From Sipunculus nudus (taxonomy: Eukaryota; Annelida; Sipuncula; Golfingiida; Sipunculidae): a stretch of 64,000 bases of DNA. The notes under the pieces are model-generated. The model was not told the DNA's origin and ran no database searches. It saw nothing but the letters and a program-made list of their open reading frames with translations. Positions within the stretch are counted from its first letter, which is position 1. Every line of letters starts with the position of its first letter. Location of the stretch: positions 10,751,076 to 10,815,075 of the forward strand of contig CM049309.1 in the NCBI GenBank assembly GCA_026874595.1. Direction: 5' to 3'. The translations under genes and the position numbers were made by a program. This document shows, piece by piece, positions 27,801 through 41,758 of the stretch.

Positions 27801-30800
27801 ATAGAACAACAAGAGAGTGCAGACCACTGCCGTAATTCAAACTACATATCACCTTCAAAAATTAAATCAAAGGCCCACCTCTCCTAATAGTACCAAATAT
27901 CTTCACTAGATGTCAGAACCAGTGGGTGTTTTCTGTTGCACCACTGGATTAGGTGTACAGTGCATTCCTGCCTAAAGATTAACATCTGGCAAATTTTGCT
28001 GAATGTGATGCAGGCTGATTATTTTTTTTTTACTTTACACGTTTGACTTTGGTGCAGTTCACCTAAAAGGACTCAGTGTTTGTAACACAGTGTTATATGA
28101 GCCAGCTGTCGACATTACGTCTTGTTATGTTATTGTATGTACGTAGACCATTAAATGTATATATGTTTTTTTGTTATAACGGTCTTGTGGAATCTGTTCA
28201 CATATTTCTTTCTTTTGTCGCAGGCAGGGCCAAATTCATTAGAAAGATACCATTCTTTTTATTATGGCCGGACCTTTCTTATTTTAACTTAATGATAATT
28301 ATCTCTCTAGCAGGTTCTCGCCCTTGGACGTGACATCAATTACACCCAAATGTTTTGTGATATCATCTAATATACTGTGATACCATTTTACAATCACATA
28401 GACACAAAAACAGGGACAGATCTACACTTTGTGATAAAATAAAATTGGTATAGGGATTCGCCACTCCCAATATTCTTGGATCATTTTATTGTTTATTTTT
28501 ACAAACAAAGGTATAGAAAATGGACTAGATTTTGTGTTGATCATTTACACTATTTCAGAACCAAAGCAATTGTTTTATATAAGCCTGGCAAGCTGTCCAA
28601 ATTCCACGTACTATGTCTTGATGGGGAAAGAAAAAAAATTTGCCTCCTCACACCAGACACCTCCAGAGTGCAAAGACAGAATATGGGTCATTATAAAGTT
28701 TTTATTTTTTTCTAATGATCTCATAATCTTATATATTTTTACCATTTGAATTTACAGTTAATTGAATTTTATGGGATACCTTTGAACAAGATTACCGGGG
28801 TATTGTTATTTAAGGAAATTCCCGCTTTTTTTTCTCAGCACCATCCAGTATTCAAATGTTGAAAGATTTCAAGGTTTAAGATACCTATATGTTCAAATAA
28901 ACATTAATTTGAATCACAGCTCAATGCAGTGAAACATTAGATATTCTCATTTGCGATCCACTCCAATGCATAAGAATAAACAAAGGAATTATCCAGTTTT
29001 AATTCCTAACTCAAACGTCATGTTTTTCACTAAATGAACACAAGATGGCACTGATATGCAATAGTGGTTTACCATAATGAACTACTCACCGTTGATGAGC
29101 CGTACTGCAGGTTTAAGTTGGCATCTATTTTGTCCTGATAAATTATATCACAGTCTACACCATCACAGACAGGTTTCTGGAATGAAACATGAAGAAATAC
29201 ATTAACATTATTTGTTAGAAGTAGCTAGTGAAGAATGTTCTAATCATAAAATAATATGCCTCACACAAATGGAGAACACTGAAATAGAATTATTTATTTT
29301 TTTAACAAAAAAAAAACTAAATCACATATCATCATCATCATCATCATTTAAAGTTCATGTGTGAAATGATATTCAGGGGAAGAAAATGAGAATTTCCTTG
29401 TCCAAAAAGTAAATATGCATGTTACAAATGAGTAACCAACGGCAAAACTAAACCACAATCTTAATTTTCTTATTCTCATCTCTTATTTAATTTATGTTGG
29501 TGTAGGAATGTTACATTATTATCATACTGCATGTTAATATGATAAAAATACATCAGACTGGAATTTGAACCACAATTCAGTCCACAGAAGAACAAATATT
29601 ACCACCTGCTCTTGCATCTAATTCATCTGTTCATGAAAATATACAAAAGAATGATACAGTTAGAGTCTCTCTCAGTCTCAGGCTTACTTTAATTTACTAA
29701 ATAAACAATAGGTGGAGCTGAGCAGCAAATATGGTATTACAGTAAACAGTGTTAAGCATTTTTTATTTACCCAAAAGATTAAAAACTTTAAACAAGGGAC
29801 CCATGGGTCACATCGCTCAGCTGAATTTTGGAAAATATTAGCAAATACAAAATATTCATATTTCTTTTGGTTTATGTATATTAGCATTTCAAAAGCAAAG
29901 AGAAAATGGAGCTGCTAAAATTAAACTCTGTAGATTATAGAATAATGGACATAAGCTAAAACATATGCACTGTGTAATAAACTTGTGGCCTGAAACCATT
30001 TTATGATGCACCAAGGGAAAAATGGGCCAACAGTAAGTGTTATATGAAAGTGACATTTCATAAACAAAGAATGTGTGAAGAAATTAAGTTTTCAATAGTT
30101 AAATATATGGCCGTATGATTTTAAAATTAGGAGTGATGGGATTACATAACAACACCCTGGGCACAGAGAGCTACACTGAATGACCTACAGTGACCCCTAA
30201 GTGGGCTGCTTGACAATGCAAGGAAATACAACAAGAGCCTCCACAAAAAATCAATAACTAGCCTAATTTTTTAGCTTTTATTTTAAAATTTAAGATTTTA
30301 ACAGATTAAATCCTTGTGTGTACATGCTGTGAATATAAAATCCACAGTACATACTGGAAAAAAACGTGCCGTGGCCAAAGTTGGGCAAATTTAAGGTACT
30401 GATTTTATATTTATGCTTATAACTTGAAAAAAATTGCAAAATTCAGATCTAATTTTTGGTGTACAATTGAATCTTGATTAAATGAAGTTATATCCCTGAA
30501 AAAAAAGTCTCTAGCTTCAAGAATTATTATGCTGAGTGAGTAAATATATTTCCTCATTTTTTTTTTTTCAAGTTGCATTATGTTTGAGCCAATAAGTTCA
30601 ACAAATTACGCAATACTGACCTAATTTTTGGAATGTATATAGGAAATGTATGGAAGAATATGCATATTTACTATGATCAAATTCAGATCATAGGTTTTGA
30701 TATTAGGCATTCCTGAAGTGTAAAAATGATTTTAATAAAAAAATTGAGGTTTTCCTTAATTTCTCAAAGAAAAAAAGTCACAGAGACCCAGTTTTTGGCT

Positions 30801-33800
30801 TGGAAGGAGATCTTAGGGACATCTAACATTATGCCAATTTTTGGATTACCAGGCAAAGTTGTAAACAAAAGTTGGGTCATGATGCTAGAAAATACAAATA
30901 CATCAAGGCCTCTAAAAAACTCCAATATCTAGACTATTTTTTAAGCTTATACTATCAAATTTCAAAATTCATCATATTAAATCCATATGTAAACTGGCTG
31001 TGAAAATTAAATCAACTGTACTTACAAGAAAAAAGCATGCCACGGTCAAAGTTGGGCAAAATTTAAGGTACCAATTTTTTATTTTTGCTAATATTTTAAA
31101 AAATTTAAAAGATTTTGATCTAATTTTCAGTACAGAATTTAATTTTTATTAATTAAAGTTATATTACTGGAAAAAAGTCCTTAGCTTTAACATGTTTTGT
31201 GTTAAGTGATCAAATATCTTTCCTGATTTTTTTACAAAATGCATTATGTTTGAGCCTATAACTTTTTTTAATTATATAATACAGACCTAATTTCTGGCAT
31301 GTATATAGGATATATAGAGGAATATTTATGGTTAATATGAGGAAAAACAGATGAGTGGTTTCGATATTAGGCAGTCCTGAAGTGTGAAAATAGGTTTTTA
31401 ATAAAAAATTGAGGTTTTTCCTTAATTTCTGAAAGGAATGAAGTCACAAAGATCCAGTTTTCGGCTTGGTAGTAGATCTTGGGGACATCTAACATTATGC
31501 TGAATTTCAGATTCCTAGGTCTCACGGTTTCAAAATGTGCCACATCTACGGACGGACGGACAGACAGACGGACGACGGACAATGGACTAGACTATAGCTC
31601 AGATGACTTATAGTCAGCTGAGCTAAAAAGAAGCTGAAAAGTAATAGACTTGTATAATATGATCATCCACAAAAATATTGTTTTATAAACAACATTTCCT
31701 TTTTTTTATGAATAGCATTTCACTGGCTTATTGTTAGAAACTAATATTTGTGGTTGGAAAATAAATTTTAGGAGGGCAAGTTTGGTTATACTTCAGTGAA
31801 CATGGAAAAAGATTATAGCTATATTGTATTGTTAGCAATACAACATAATGCAAATCATGTCTTGAGGTAATATATAATAAAAATCCTAGTCATTATTCAC
31901 TTGTCATTATATATCATTTAAACACTTGTCATTACTCACTTGAGTGCCTCTCATGACATTGAGCTCTGCTTCGGCTGGCAGGCGGAAGTAACAGCCTTTC
32001 CAGGTACAGAAAGCCTTGGCCTCATGGTAGTTTACCTCCACTGGCCAGTCCAGAGGCAGCTCTATCACATCATACATCACTCTTAATCTGCAGATGATTA
32101 AATATGAACAAATTAAAAATCCTAGCCAAAACAGTACATGATGGAATAACGTTGATCTGGTATCACTTTTATTTATAATTTGTGACAGCTTTGATAAAAG
32201 TATGATGATGAGGCAGTAGCAACACCAGGATGTTTCAATCAAGTTTTAAGATATCCCAACCACATCCCCATCACCAAACCTACTACCATATCTATAACAT
32301 AAATGGGCTGCCCCAATGTGGACTAACCCACTATTACTACCACACACAAATGGGCCCTCCAAGCAATGAAGCAATTTATACCTGATCTGCATGATAAACT
32401 CAATCCAACAGTAAGAAAACACAGCATTCCACCATAAACATAAAATCACTGCATGTGCAATACACATTCAACATCCACAATTCACATTCCATACACATGG
32501 AATCACAGCTTTAGTCTTTTAGGAAGACAAAAATGTGGTGGTGATATATCAAAGTTTCACTTTTCAAGAAGCTATATATGATTTTTTGCTAACAACATTA
32601 AAATTTATATTAAAATATATAAATAATATATGTATAAAAATAAATTTTACATAATAAATACAGAACAAAACTCACTTAAATTTTTCCCCCTTCCCAGTGG
32701 TACCATTGCTGTTGCTGGTACCATTGACACCATTGGTTCCATTGGTGCCATTTTCCATGTTGCCATGGTGACCACCACCTTCATCCTTTCCTTGATGACC
32801 ATTGTTGTCCACCTCCATATGGCCGTTACAGTGTCCAGGGTAGTTGTCCGATGTACAATGAGTGTACTCCCCGAGGTTACTACCTCCACCTGCTTTACAG
32901 CCTGTTATAACATAGTATAATGAGTGTAATAAGTGCAAGATAGTGCAGTTAGTCTAAGAAAGTGTTATCTGATAAATAATAAGTGTAATATACTGTAATT
33001 AAATAAATTTAAAGATAAGGTTTATCATCATATAAGCATTGATAACATGATCTGTCAGGTTGGTTCTTGATGCTTTACCACTGCAGTGTTGAGCACAGAT
33101 AATAAGCATTCATAGTGCTACATTATTATTAGTTTTTATTAACCTGCCAAGCACATTGTCACACAGATACAGAGGACCCGGCATATGTGATATAACATGT
33201 CATTCAGGTTCATATCAATGCCTGTTGGCAATATGGCTTATACATCAATCTAATACAGTGTTCTCATATCGTCCCAGCCTTTGGTGTGCTCAATGATGCA
33301 ACACCCCTGAATGAAATTGGCATGCAGCACACGTGTGATATCACTATGCTCAATGATGCAATGCATGGAAATGAAACTGATGACTAAGTTGTCTTTGACT
33401 TTGTCTCTCTTATTCAGTTTGCCTTGCATCATGATATGCAACAATTATACCTTGTTATCTGTTTGATAATCACGTTATAAATGCTAATTAACATGAGAAA
33501 AGTCAGCTTCCCTTGTGCTGAATCATGCTTGCCTGCACAAAAGGGTTTCTGGAAGTGCAAGCCAGTTATTTTTTTCTCCTCTATCTACATAAAAAACTGC
33601 ATTGATGATATCCAATATAGGTGGATTATAGTGTCTAACTCACCCTTCTGACACACCCAGAATGTTGGATGTCTGGCCTCACGGAAGGTCACCCAGTGCC
33701 AGCCCTCTGGAGTCCAGAGGTGTTCTTTGTTGTAACCACCATCCAGCACAAAGTCCAGGAACTCCCGGTTTGTAATCATGTACTTTGATGCTTCAAATAT

Positions 33801-35254
33801 TGGAACTCTGTGAAATGAATGAAAAACATGGCTGCAATGAGGTAAAATTTTAATATGCAAGCTTGTTCTGGAACCTATGAACCTAATGAGAAACTACAGG
33901 CACATCTTTAATAGGGTCTTTCTTCTGTGAAGTGTGAATATTAAAGCATAATTTATTTTATATATCATTTGAAAGATTCCCTTGAAGAAGTTATTTGAAT
34001 TAAAAACTGCACAGAGTACATCTCGATTCCAGATTTATCTAAAACATCAGGGCAGTGCTTGAAAACAGAAAATTTGATTCAGAGGAAACTCAGGTACAAT
34101 TCAGTTTGCAGACATATGCACAAAACTACAAAATATTACTACTGCAAATTTCCTGATCCAGGTTCCAGATGAAGTCTGGCATATGCTCTACAAAATCCTT
34201 CCAAGAAGACAGACTATAAACAGGCAGACAGACAGACTAGCAATATGATGTAGAAAATGATAACCAAAAGATGAAAAAAAAACCACAGGCAGACAAAAGG
34301 ACAGGCGGACAAAAAGACAGACAACGAGACAATGTGACCAGACACAGAGACAACATGACCAGACAGACAATCTAAATGAGAGAAAGGCAGACATCACTAC
34401 CAGACTGGTAGACAACACGAGGCACACATACAACATGAAAGACAGGCAGAAATCTTGCTAAGACAGGTAGACACCACGAGACAGGCAGACAACATGAGAG
34501 TCTGGCAAACATCATGACCAGGCAGGTAGACAACACAAAATGGGAAGACAACAGGAGATAGGTAGACAAAGTGAAAGTCAAACAGACTACTACAAAGACA
34601 GGCAGACATCATGACTAGATGGGTAGACAACAGACGACAGGCAGACAAACATGGGGGGAAGGGAAGAGAAACATCATGATAGAAAACATACAAATGGACA
34701 AACAAAAAGAACAGGTGTAGATGTTGACAAACAGAAAGACAGACAAAAGGACAGACAGACAACATGACAGAATGAAAGTCAAAATGATTGTAAAATGGAC
34801 ATAAATATAAACAGAAAAAAAGACAGACATGAGTGAAACAGAATTTATAATTTTATTATGAGACGTAAAACTCCGCTGTGTCACCAGGGATTAATAATTC
34901 CTGCCAGTTTACATTGAAGAACGCTTGTTGTTTACTCACGTGACATCCCAGGACCCGTACTCATTATCCCATCCATAGGATGGAAAGTCCTCAGGTTTTC
35001 CAAGTGTTACTTTTGTCTCTGACACCTTGACCATTGAGTTATCAAGAACAGGTTCTTCTGCAATTAAAGATGACACAGACAGACAATAAATCTACCATAT
35101 AATTGGTTTTGACAACAGTAAACTTTTCACTTTTCTTCATCAAAGCCTTAACAATAATAATCATGATAATAATAATAATAATAATAACAATGACAATGAC
35201 AATAAAAATAATAATGAAAATAATAATAATGATGATTATAATAATAATTATGAC

Positions 35255-35293
<39 letters not shown>

Positions 35294-38200
35294 CATCATC
35301 ATCATAACTTATTTTGTAGAAATTCTGAAAGAATGTTATCAAAACTGTCATAAAATGAAAACTATTTGCCTTAAATATTATAAATTATCATGAAAATAAT
35401 ATCATAATAAGGACAATAAAATACTATTTACTGTTATAATTCTTTGAATATGATTAATATGTGACCCATAGCTTTTACATCACCATGTTTCTTTATCATG
35501 TTTGTTTGAATGACATAATTTACTAAAAACATATTCTTTTTAAGTTGCTTTTTGTAACTTTCATACAGACCTCCTTTACTTGGTCCATATATCCAGCCTG
35601 TTGGGCATGTCACCATGGATACAGGTAGCTGGCGAATTAACACAGACGATGTTTCCAAATGGATACGCTCATGTTCCATACCCATGAAGAGGCCCCACTG
35701 TAAAAATCACGAAAAGCATGTGACCAATATTTGTATCAAATTTTGTGATGCTTGCTCCTGCAAATTTCTGAGATTGTAATCTGAGTATGTTTACTAGGTC
35801 AAATGACGAAGATCAGCTTCCTGTAACTCAGCAAAACATCACAGAACCATGACCATTAAAACAAGCAAATTCCTGGAATTAATGTCCCCTGCCTTGGACT
35901 CTTGTTGTCTTTCATGCTTGATAAGCAACCAAAATTATGACGTGAGGAAAATCTTGAGGGCACATGAAAACTTAAAACAGATCCACTATGACATGTGGAG
36001 ACATCTGAAGGTGAACATAAAAGCTAAAATATATTGAGAAATTGGACCAAAATTTGATAATTTTGTTTTTTAGCTGGAGAGAATTATTTTTCAGATTGAC
36101 ACTACAAAATCAATCCCACCCAAGGTATGCATGAGAATAATCACTGACCAAAATCTGAATGAAATCAGATAAAATTTAGGAAAGCTATCACATGGAAATG
36201 AAAAAACCTGACGGACAGACAGACAGACAGACAGACAGAAAGATGGACAGAAGACAGGCAAACCTAAATCAATGTCCACGATATCCATGAAGCCAGGGAC
36301 AAAAAAAAAACTTGACAGAGCTCATTTCTGGGACAACTCCAATGAAATATTAAACAATCTTGCTTGAAAATTTCAGACAGGAAAATTTTTGCATGCTTTT
36401 CAGCTTTTTCCCTGTACAATGAAAGTTGATGCAGATGGCATCAAAATAAGCTGAATTCAATAACATTTGACAACTGACTGATCCTTGCATAAAATTTGGT
36501 GATGCTAGCTCCTAGATTTTTTAATAGTATGGGTTTGATGTATATTCTCACAGATTCACTTAAAGTAATAATAAACATGTGGACTAAAGATCTGGGGGGT
36601 GTTTCAATAACACTGTAAATGACTTAAGTCCAAACCTGGGACTAAAGCCCGAAAACCGACTTGCTTAAATCCAAGTGTTAAGTCAATAACGCAGGTTTAA
36701 CAAAGCTGGACTTAAGCCTGGGAAATCCCCTTTTCAGCGCCACCTAACGGCTGGCAGAAAGCGGGAAGGGGCCATGCTTACAGAACAGATTGAAACACAT
36801 AAACACAGTGTCACTTCTTTTATGTGGATACAGGATTTTAACCTCAATGGTTGTGGATTAGAAAAATTAGGCTTAGTAAAATTTGTCGGACTCGATGTTT
36901 CAAGTTACATGTCATGGAAACTTGTACAACAACATACTATTCATAGTATTATATATAATTATAATTCCTTTTAATAGTTTTATACCATTGGCATTCTGTT
37001 TTCCCTTTGCAATAGATAAATATTATTCTCTGAATAGTGGGGAAAGGGGGGGGGGGGATGATAACAATGACCATCCTCCCCTTGTCAAAAATTAAGTGGT
37101 GGATATATACCCCCCCCCCCCCCATCCCCCCTATTTTGACACCCCTGTTCAATGAAGTATGATGTTAAATGTTGAAGTCTAAGATTCTAGAAATTCATTT
37201 AAATGAAAGCTTTAATTTTTATTTTATTTCATATCGATTTATATTTGTGACAGTGACCATGCATTAACTAACAAAAAAATCAAAAGTGTGTTTTCAAAAA
37301 CTTTCTCCACTTGTGATGGACTTAATATTTAATATCATATTTGAGTCAGGATGGATAGTTAGTTCAAAGATATTAGTACAGTGAAATATTTATAATAATC
37401 AGTATAACTGAAAGATATAAATCATATGTATATCGATCATTACGTGGCTATAAAAATGCTAAGTACTATAGTATAGGAATGACAGCTCAGGCAGATCAGG
37501 AGAAATTTGTTTCGTTCAGGTTCTCACATGAATGTCAAGGACGCCACACTTTTATTTAGCAACCTGCCTCTGTACAAATACCTGTCAGTTTCGCTAATTT
37601 AGTAGTCATTTGCAACTGTTTTTAAGTGCTGAGTTCAGCCTCTTTAATATCTATTTTTAACCTCGCCTGCTCGGCCCCGCATCGAGGGGATGAGTACCGA
37701 GGCCAGCTGCACAACGAGCATGAAAGTGACCGTTCTGGGAAACCAGCGACAGGCAGTCACCTCCCTGTGAACAAATATGCCGACAGGCTTGCTGTTTTTC
37801 AATAAATTGCACCAATCAAGTTGAATTTTGTGCCGGATATGCCTCAAAACAGTGTGTCATGTGGCCATGTTTTTCTGGACTTAAGCCCGCTACCCGACAG
37901 GCTTGGGGCTTAAGCCCCCAAACGGACTTAAGTCATTTTTTGTATTTTTATTGAATTGGGCTTAACTCTTCAGCTGGGTGGCCTAAGTCAAAATTGGTCA
38001 TTTTCAGGCTTAAGTCAGTTTATTGAAACACCCCCCTGGTGAATAAGTTAACCCTGGGTTTAATTAAGGAATTTCAATTACACTTAAATTCCAATCCAAT
38101 CTTTTATCTGATCAAATGAATTCCAATTCAAACAAATTTTCCCTCCCATTCATTCCAATTAAATTAGAGATTAACCCCAATATCTCCAAAGAAAAACACT

Positions 38201-41200
38201 TGGCCTAGACCTCAGCGAAAGTCTGATATTTTTCAAGAACACATCTGAAATGTGATGAACTATTCCCAATCAAAATGTTGACAATAAGTCCAGATTTTCA
38301 CAAAATAATACTAGTCAATGAAACTTTCTCTTTACCACAAAAAGCTATATTTAAGCACAGACATATTTTTGCTGTTTTATCAGTTGTTCTAGTTTTATCT
38401 AACAATGTGCACTGGTGCCTTTAAAAATGAGAATGACTTTGATGGTTTTTGTAGTTGCAAAAACATATATATATATCTCCCCTAAACCTCTGCCTCAATT
38501 TGAGGAAAACTTTTCAGAACTCTTAAAGTTGCTGTTTTTCAAAGATATGGTAATTTTTGACAACTTACCCATGGACTTTCCATTGTAACGGGCAGCTTCA
38601 ACTCAGTGTCGGCAATCTTCTTTAAGATAAGGTCCTTGACCTTTTTTCTGTACTGAATGACCTCATCCAATGGGGGCCATTTAAAGCTGCCACCCATACG
38701 GTAGTGTTCCTGTGCAAATATACATACAATCAATTATTAATAAAATTAAACCTGAGTAATGGGAGAACATATCAATGAAAGAGAGAATTTATTAAAAAAA
38801 TATTCATATCTCATAAGACAAAGGAGTCAGTAAACTCATTAAAATATTTAACCTAATGTGGCAGCAATATGGCCATAATTAAACAATCAAACTTCAGTGG
38901 CAAACTGTCTTGATGAGATAAACTAAAAAGATTTTTCAGTTGCACTTAATTTGCATTAAAATATCTAGATAGACCCCTGTACATAACAGACAGAGAATAA
39001 TATAAAAATTGTTTGGTTTGTTGTACTGGTTTATGGAAACTGTATTTATTTTCTACATAAATTTTTATGATTTGCATTAGATTGCATGTTACACAATTGT
39101 TGTATGTCTTGTGACCTCTGATCTATGCATGAATTTTGCTGAGAATTTAATTCAGGGGAGAAACTCTGTTGGTTAATATTTAAAATGAGTTTCATGAGAA
39201 TCCATCAAATTTTTGATAAGTCATCTTGATGCTACCAAAGTCCGGTAACCTTTGACCTCATTAAATATAAATGGATTTTGCTGGAAATCAAACTTAGGGG
39301 AGACATAATATTGGTTAACATTTATATTAAGTTTCAGAAAAATTTGTCATATCCCTGGTAAGTTACCATGGCAAAACTAAAAGTTAACAGACAGACAGAT
39401 GGATATAGGGACCGTGGGTATACTATAACATGTTCCTTCATAACCAGGCATAAATTAAAAAAAACAACAGTTGAGGCACAAGTTAAATGCAAAGCAAATA
39501 AAGAATAAAGAATATAAAATAATAACTAGAATACAGGTAGTCGACAAGCGACTACGTGTATCCGCCTAAATCAGAGTGGAACGGGTGAAGTGAGGCATGG
39601 ATTGAGTGGCAAGGGAAAATTGAGTGTTGCATATTAGCATGGATGTCTGCAGCCAAATTGTGTATACATGTAGAATGCCCCCCATACTACAAAATCCAGA
39701 AAGCCGTCCAAGTTGTATACATATGCAAAATTTAAGGCAGATAAGTCAAACCACTACATCTATATGAGTGATTTTAGCCCATGGCAGACAAACAGATGGA
39801 CGCTGAGCAAAAATGGTTGCAGGTGACGCCACCAGTTTTGCGTATGATAAAGAGCTATGTGAGAACTATACACATGCAAAACTTTGGCCCAATCGGTCAA
39901 ACGGTTCCCAAGATATGAGCTTGGATGTCTGCTACATAAACTAGAATGCAGGTGGCGCCACCTGTCATAAAATCAAGTGAGCTGTCGGGGATGTATAAAC
40001 CTGCAAAATTTTAGGCAGATATGTCAAACCACTGCCGAGATATGAGTGATTTTATCCCATGGCAGACAAACAGACAGGAGCTGTGCAAAAATGGCTGCAG
40101 GTGGCCCCATCAGTTTTGCATATGATGAAGAGCTATGTGAGATCTATACACATGCAAAATTTTGGCCCAATCTTTCAAACGGTTCCCGAGATATGAGCTT
40201 GGATGTCTGCAGTGTAAACGTGAATGTAGGTGGTGCCACCTGTCATAAAATCAGGAAAGCTATCCAGGATGTTTATGCATGCCGAATTTCAGGTGAATTA
40301 GTCTAGTCACTGCAGAGATATGAGTGATTTTAACCCAAGGCAGATGAACAGATGGACACTGTGCAAACATGGTTGCAGGTGGCGCCACCATTTTTTGTGT
40401 ATGTTATAAAGCTCTCCAAGGGCTATATTTGTGCAAAAAAATTTTCCTGATCGGTCAAACGGTTCCCGGGATATGAGCTTGGATGTCTGCAGGATAAACG
40501 TGAATGTAGGTGGCGCCACCTGTCATAAAATCAGAAAAGCTATCCAGGATGTGTACGCATGCCGAATTTCAGGTGAATTAGTCAAGTCACTGCAGAGATA
40601 TGAGTGATTTTAACCCAAGGCAGATGAACAGATGGACACTGTGCAAACATGGTTGCAGGTGGTGCCACCATTTTTTGTGTATGTTATAAAGCTCTCCAAG
40701 GGCTACATTTGTGCAAAAAAATTTTCCTGATTGGTCAAACGGTTACCGAGATATGAGCTTGGATGTCTGCAGCGTAAACGTGAATGTAGGTGGCGCCACC
40801 TGTCATTAAATCAGAAAAGCTATCCAGGATGTGTACGCATGCCGAATTTCAGGTGAATTAGTCAAGTCACTGCAGAGATATGAGTGATTTTAACCCAAGG
40901 CAGACGAACAGATGGACACTGTGCAAACATGGTTGCAGGTGGCGCCACCATTTTTTGTGTATGTTATAAAGCTCTCCAAGGGCTACATTTGTGTAAAAAA
41001 ATTTCCTGATCGGTCAAACGGTTCCCGAGATATGTGGGTTTATGTGTGGAAACAGACACACAAACGGACGCAGAGCGCAGAGGAAAGGTCAGAGGTCAAA
41101 ACAAAATCGGGGCGCAGCAGTTCACATGTGACCGGAACATAATCCCAGATTTCGTAAAATTCCGCCCAGCGGTTACGGAGGAGTTCTCCGGACACCTACG

Positions 41201-41671
41201 CGGCGGCAGCGGCGTGCAGCTGAAAACATAGTATCCGCAAAACTCTGTTTTGGCGGATACAATTATCACAGTGCACTGGTCACTAAAAAATATGGAACTT
41301 TGGATGGTTAAAATAATTCATAAAATTCATTTCTGGTTAAGGCACGTACCTATTCATAACTGTCTGCTTGAGAAGTACCTATTCATTAATTAATACTTGA
41401 GAAGTTTTCTATTAAAATGGCCATGACAGAACACATTTGGCTTTAATAATAGAGTTACATAGGAACAGGTGGTGTTTAATAATCTTGTTTAATTTGTAAT
41501 TAGCACTGTGCCCTGTAGGTGGCACTGTCTGTTAAATGATTTAGGAAGCTAATATAACATAAAGAGTTAGGATTGGTATAATAACTATGACATATATGTA
41601 GGCACATTGCAGTTTATCATTAGCAATTTTTATTTTTTATAAATTATATTTTTTATAAATTATATTATTAC

Positions 41672-41758
<87 letters not shown>

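Noticed and set aside
34195-34845. CRISPR-like regular repeats
   Set aside because: The units are degenerate, lack unique spacers and sit in an animal intron; they are a minisatellite.
34188-34884. Cys/Leu/Ser-rich minus-strand frames resembling membrane proteins
   Set aside because: They are translations of the degenerate GACAGGCAGACA array.
35042-35393. Ile/Met- or Tyr-rich frames
   Set aside because: Pure translation of the (TAA)n microsatellite.
37644-37847. Minus-strand 67-codon frame inside the GGGGGGTGTTTCAATAA transposon as a transposase
   Set aside because: Too short, no DDE/HTH motif, and no matching neighbouring frames.
40046-41231. Open frames in the 280-bp repeat units
   Set aside because: They follow the repeat unit and are broken in other units; no protein family is recognisable.
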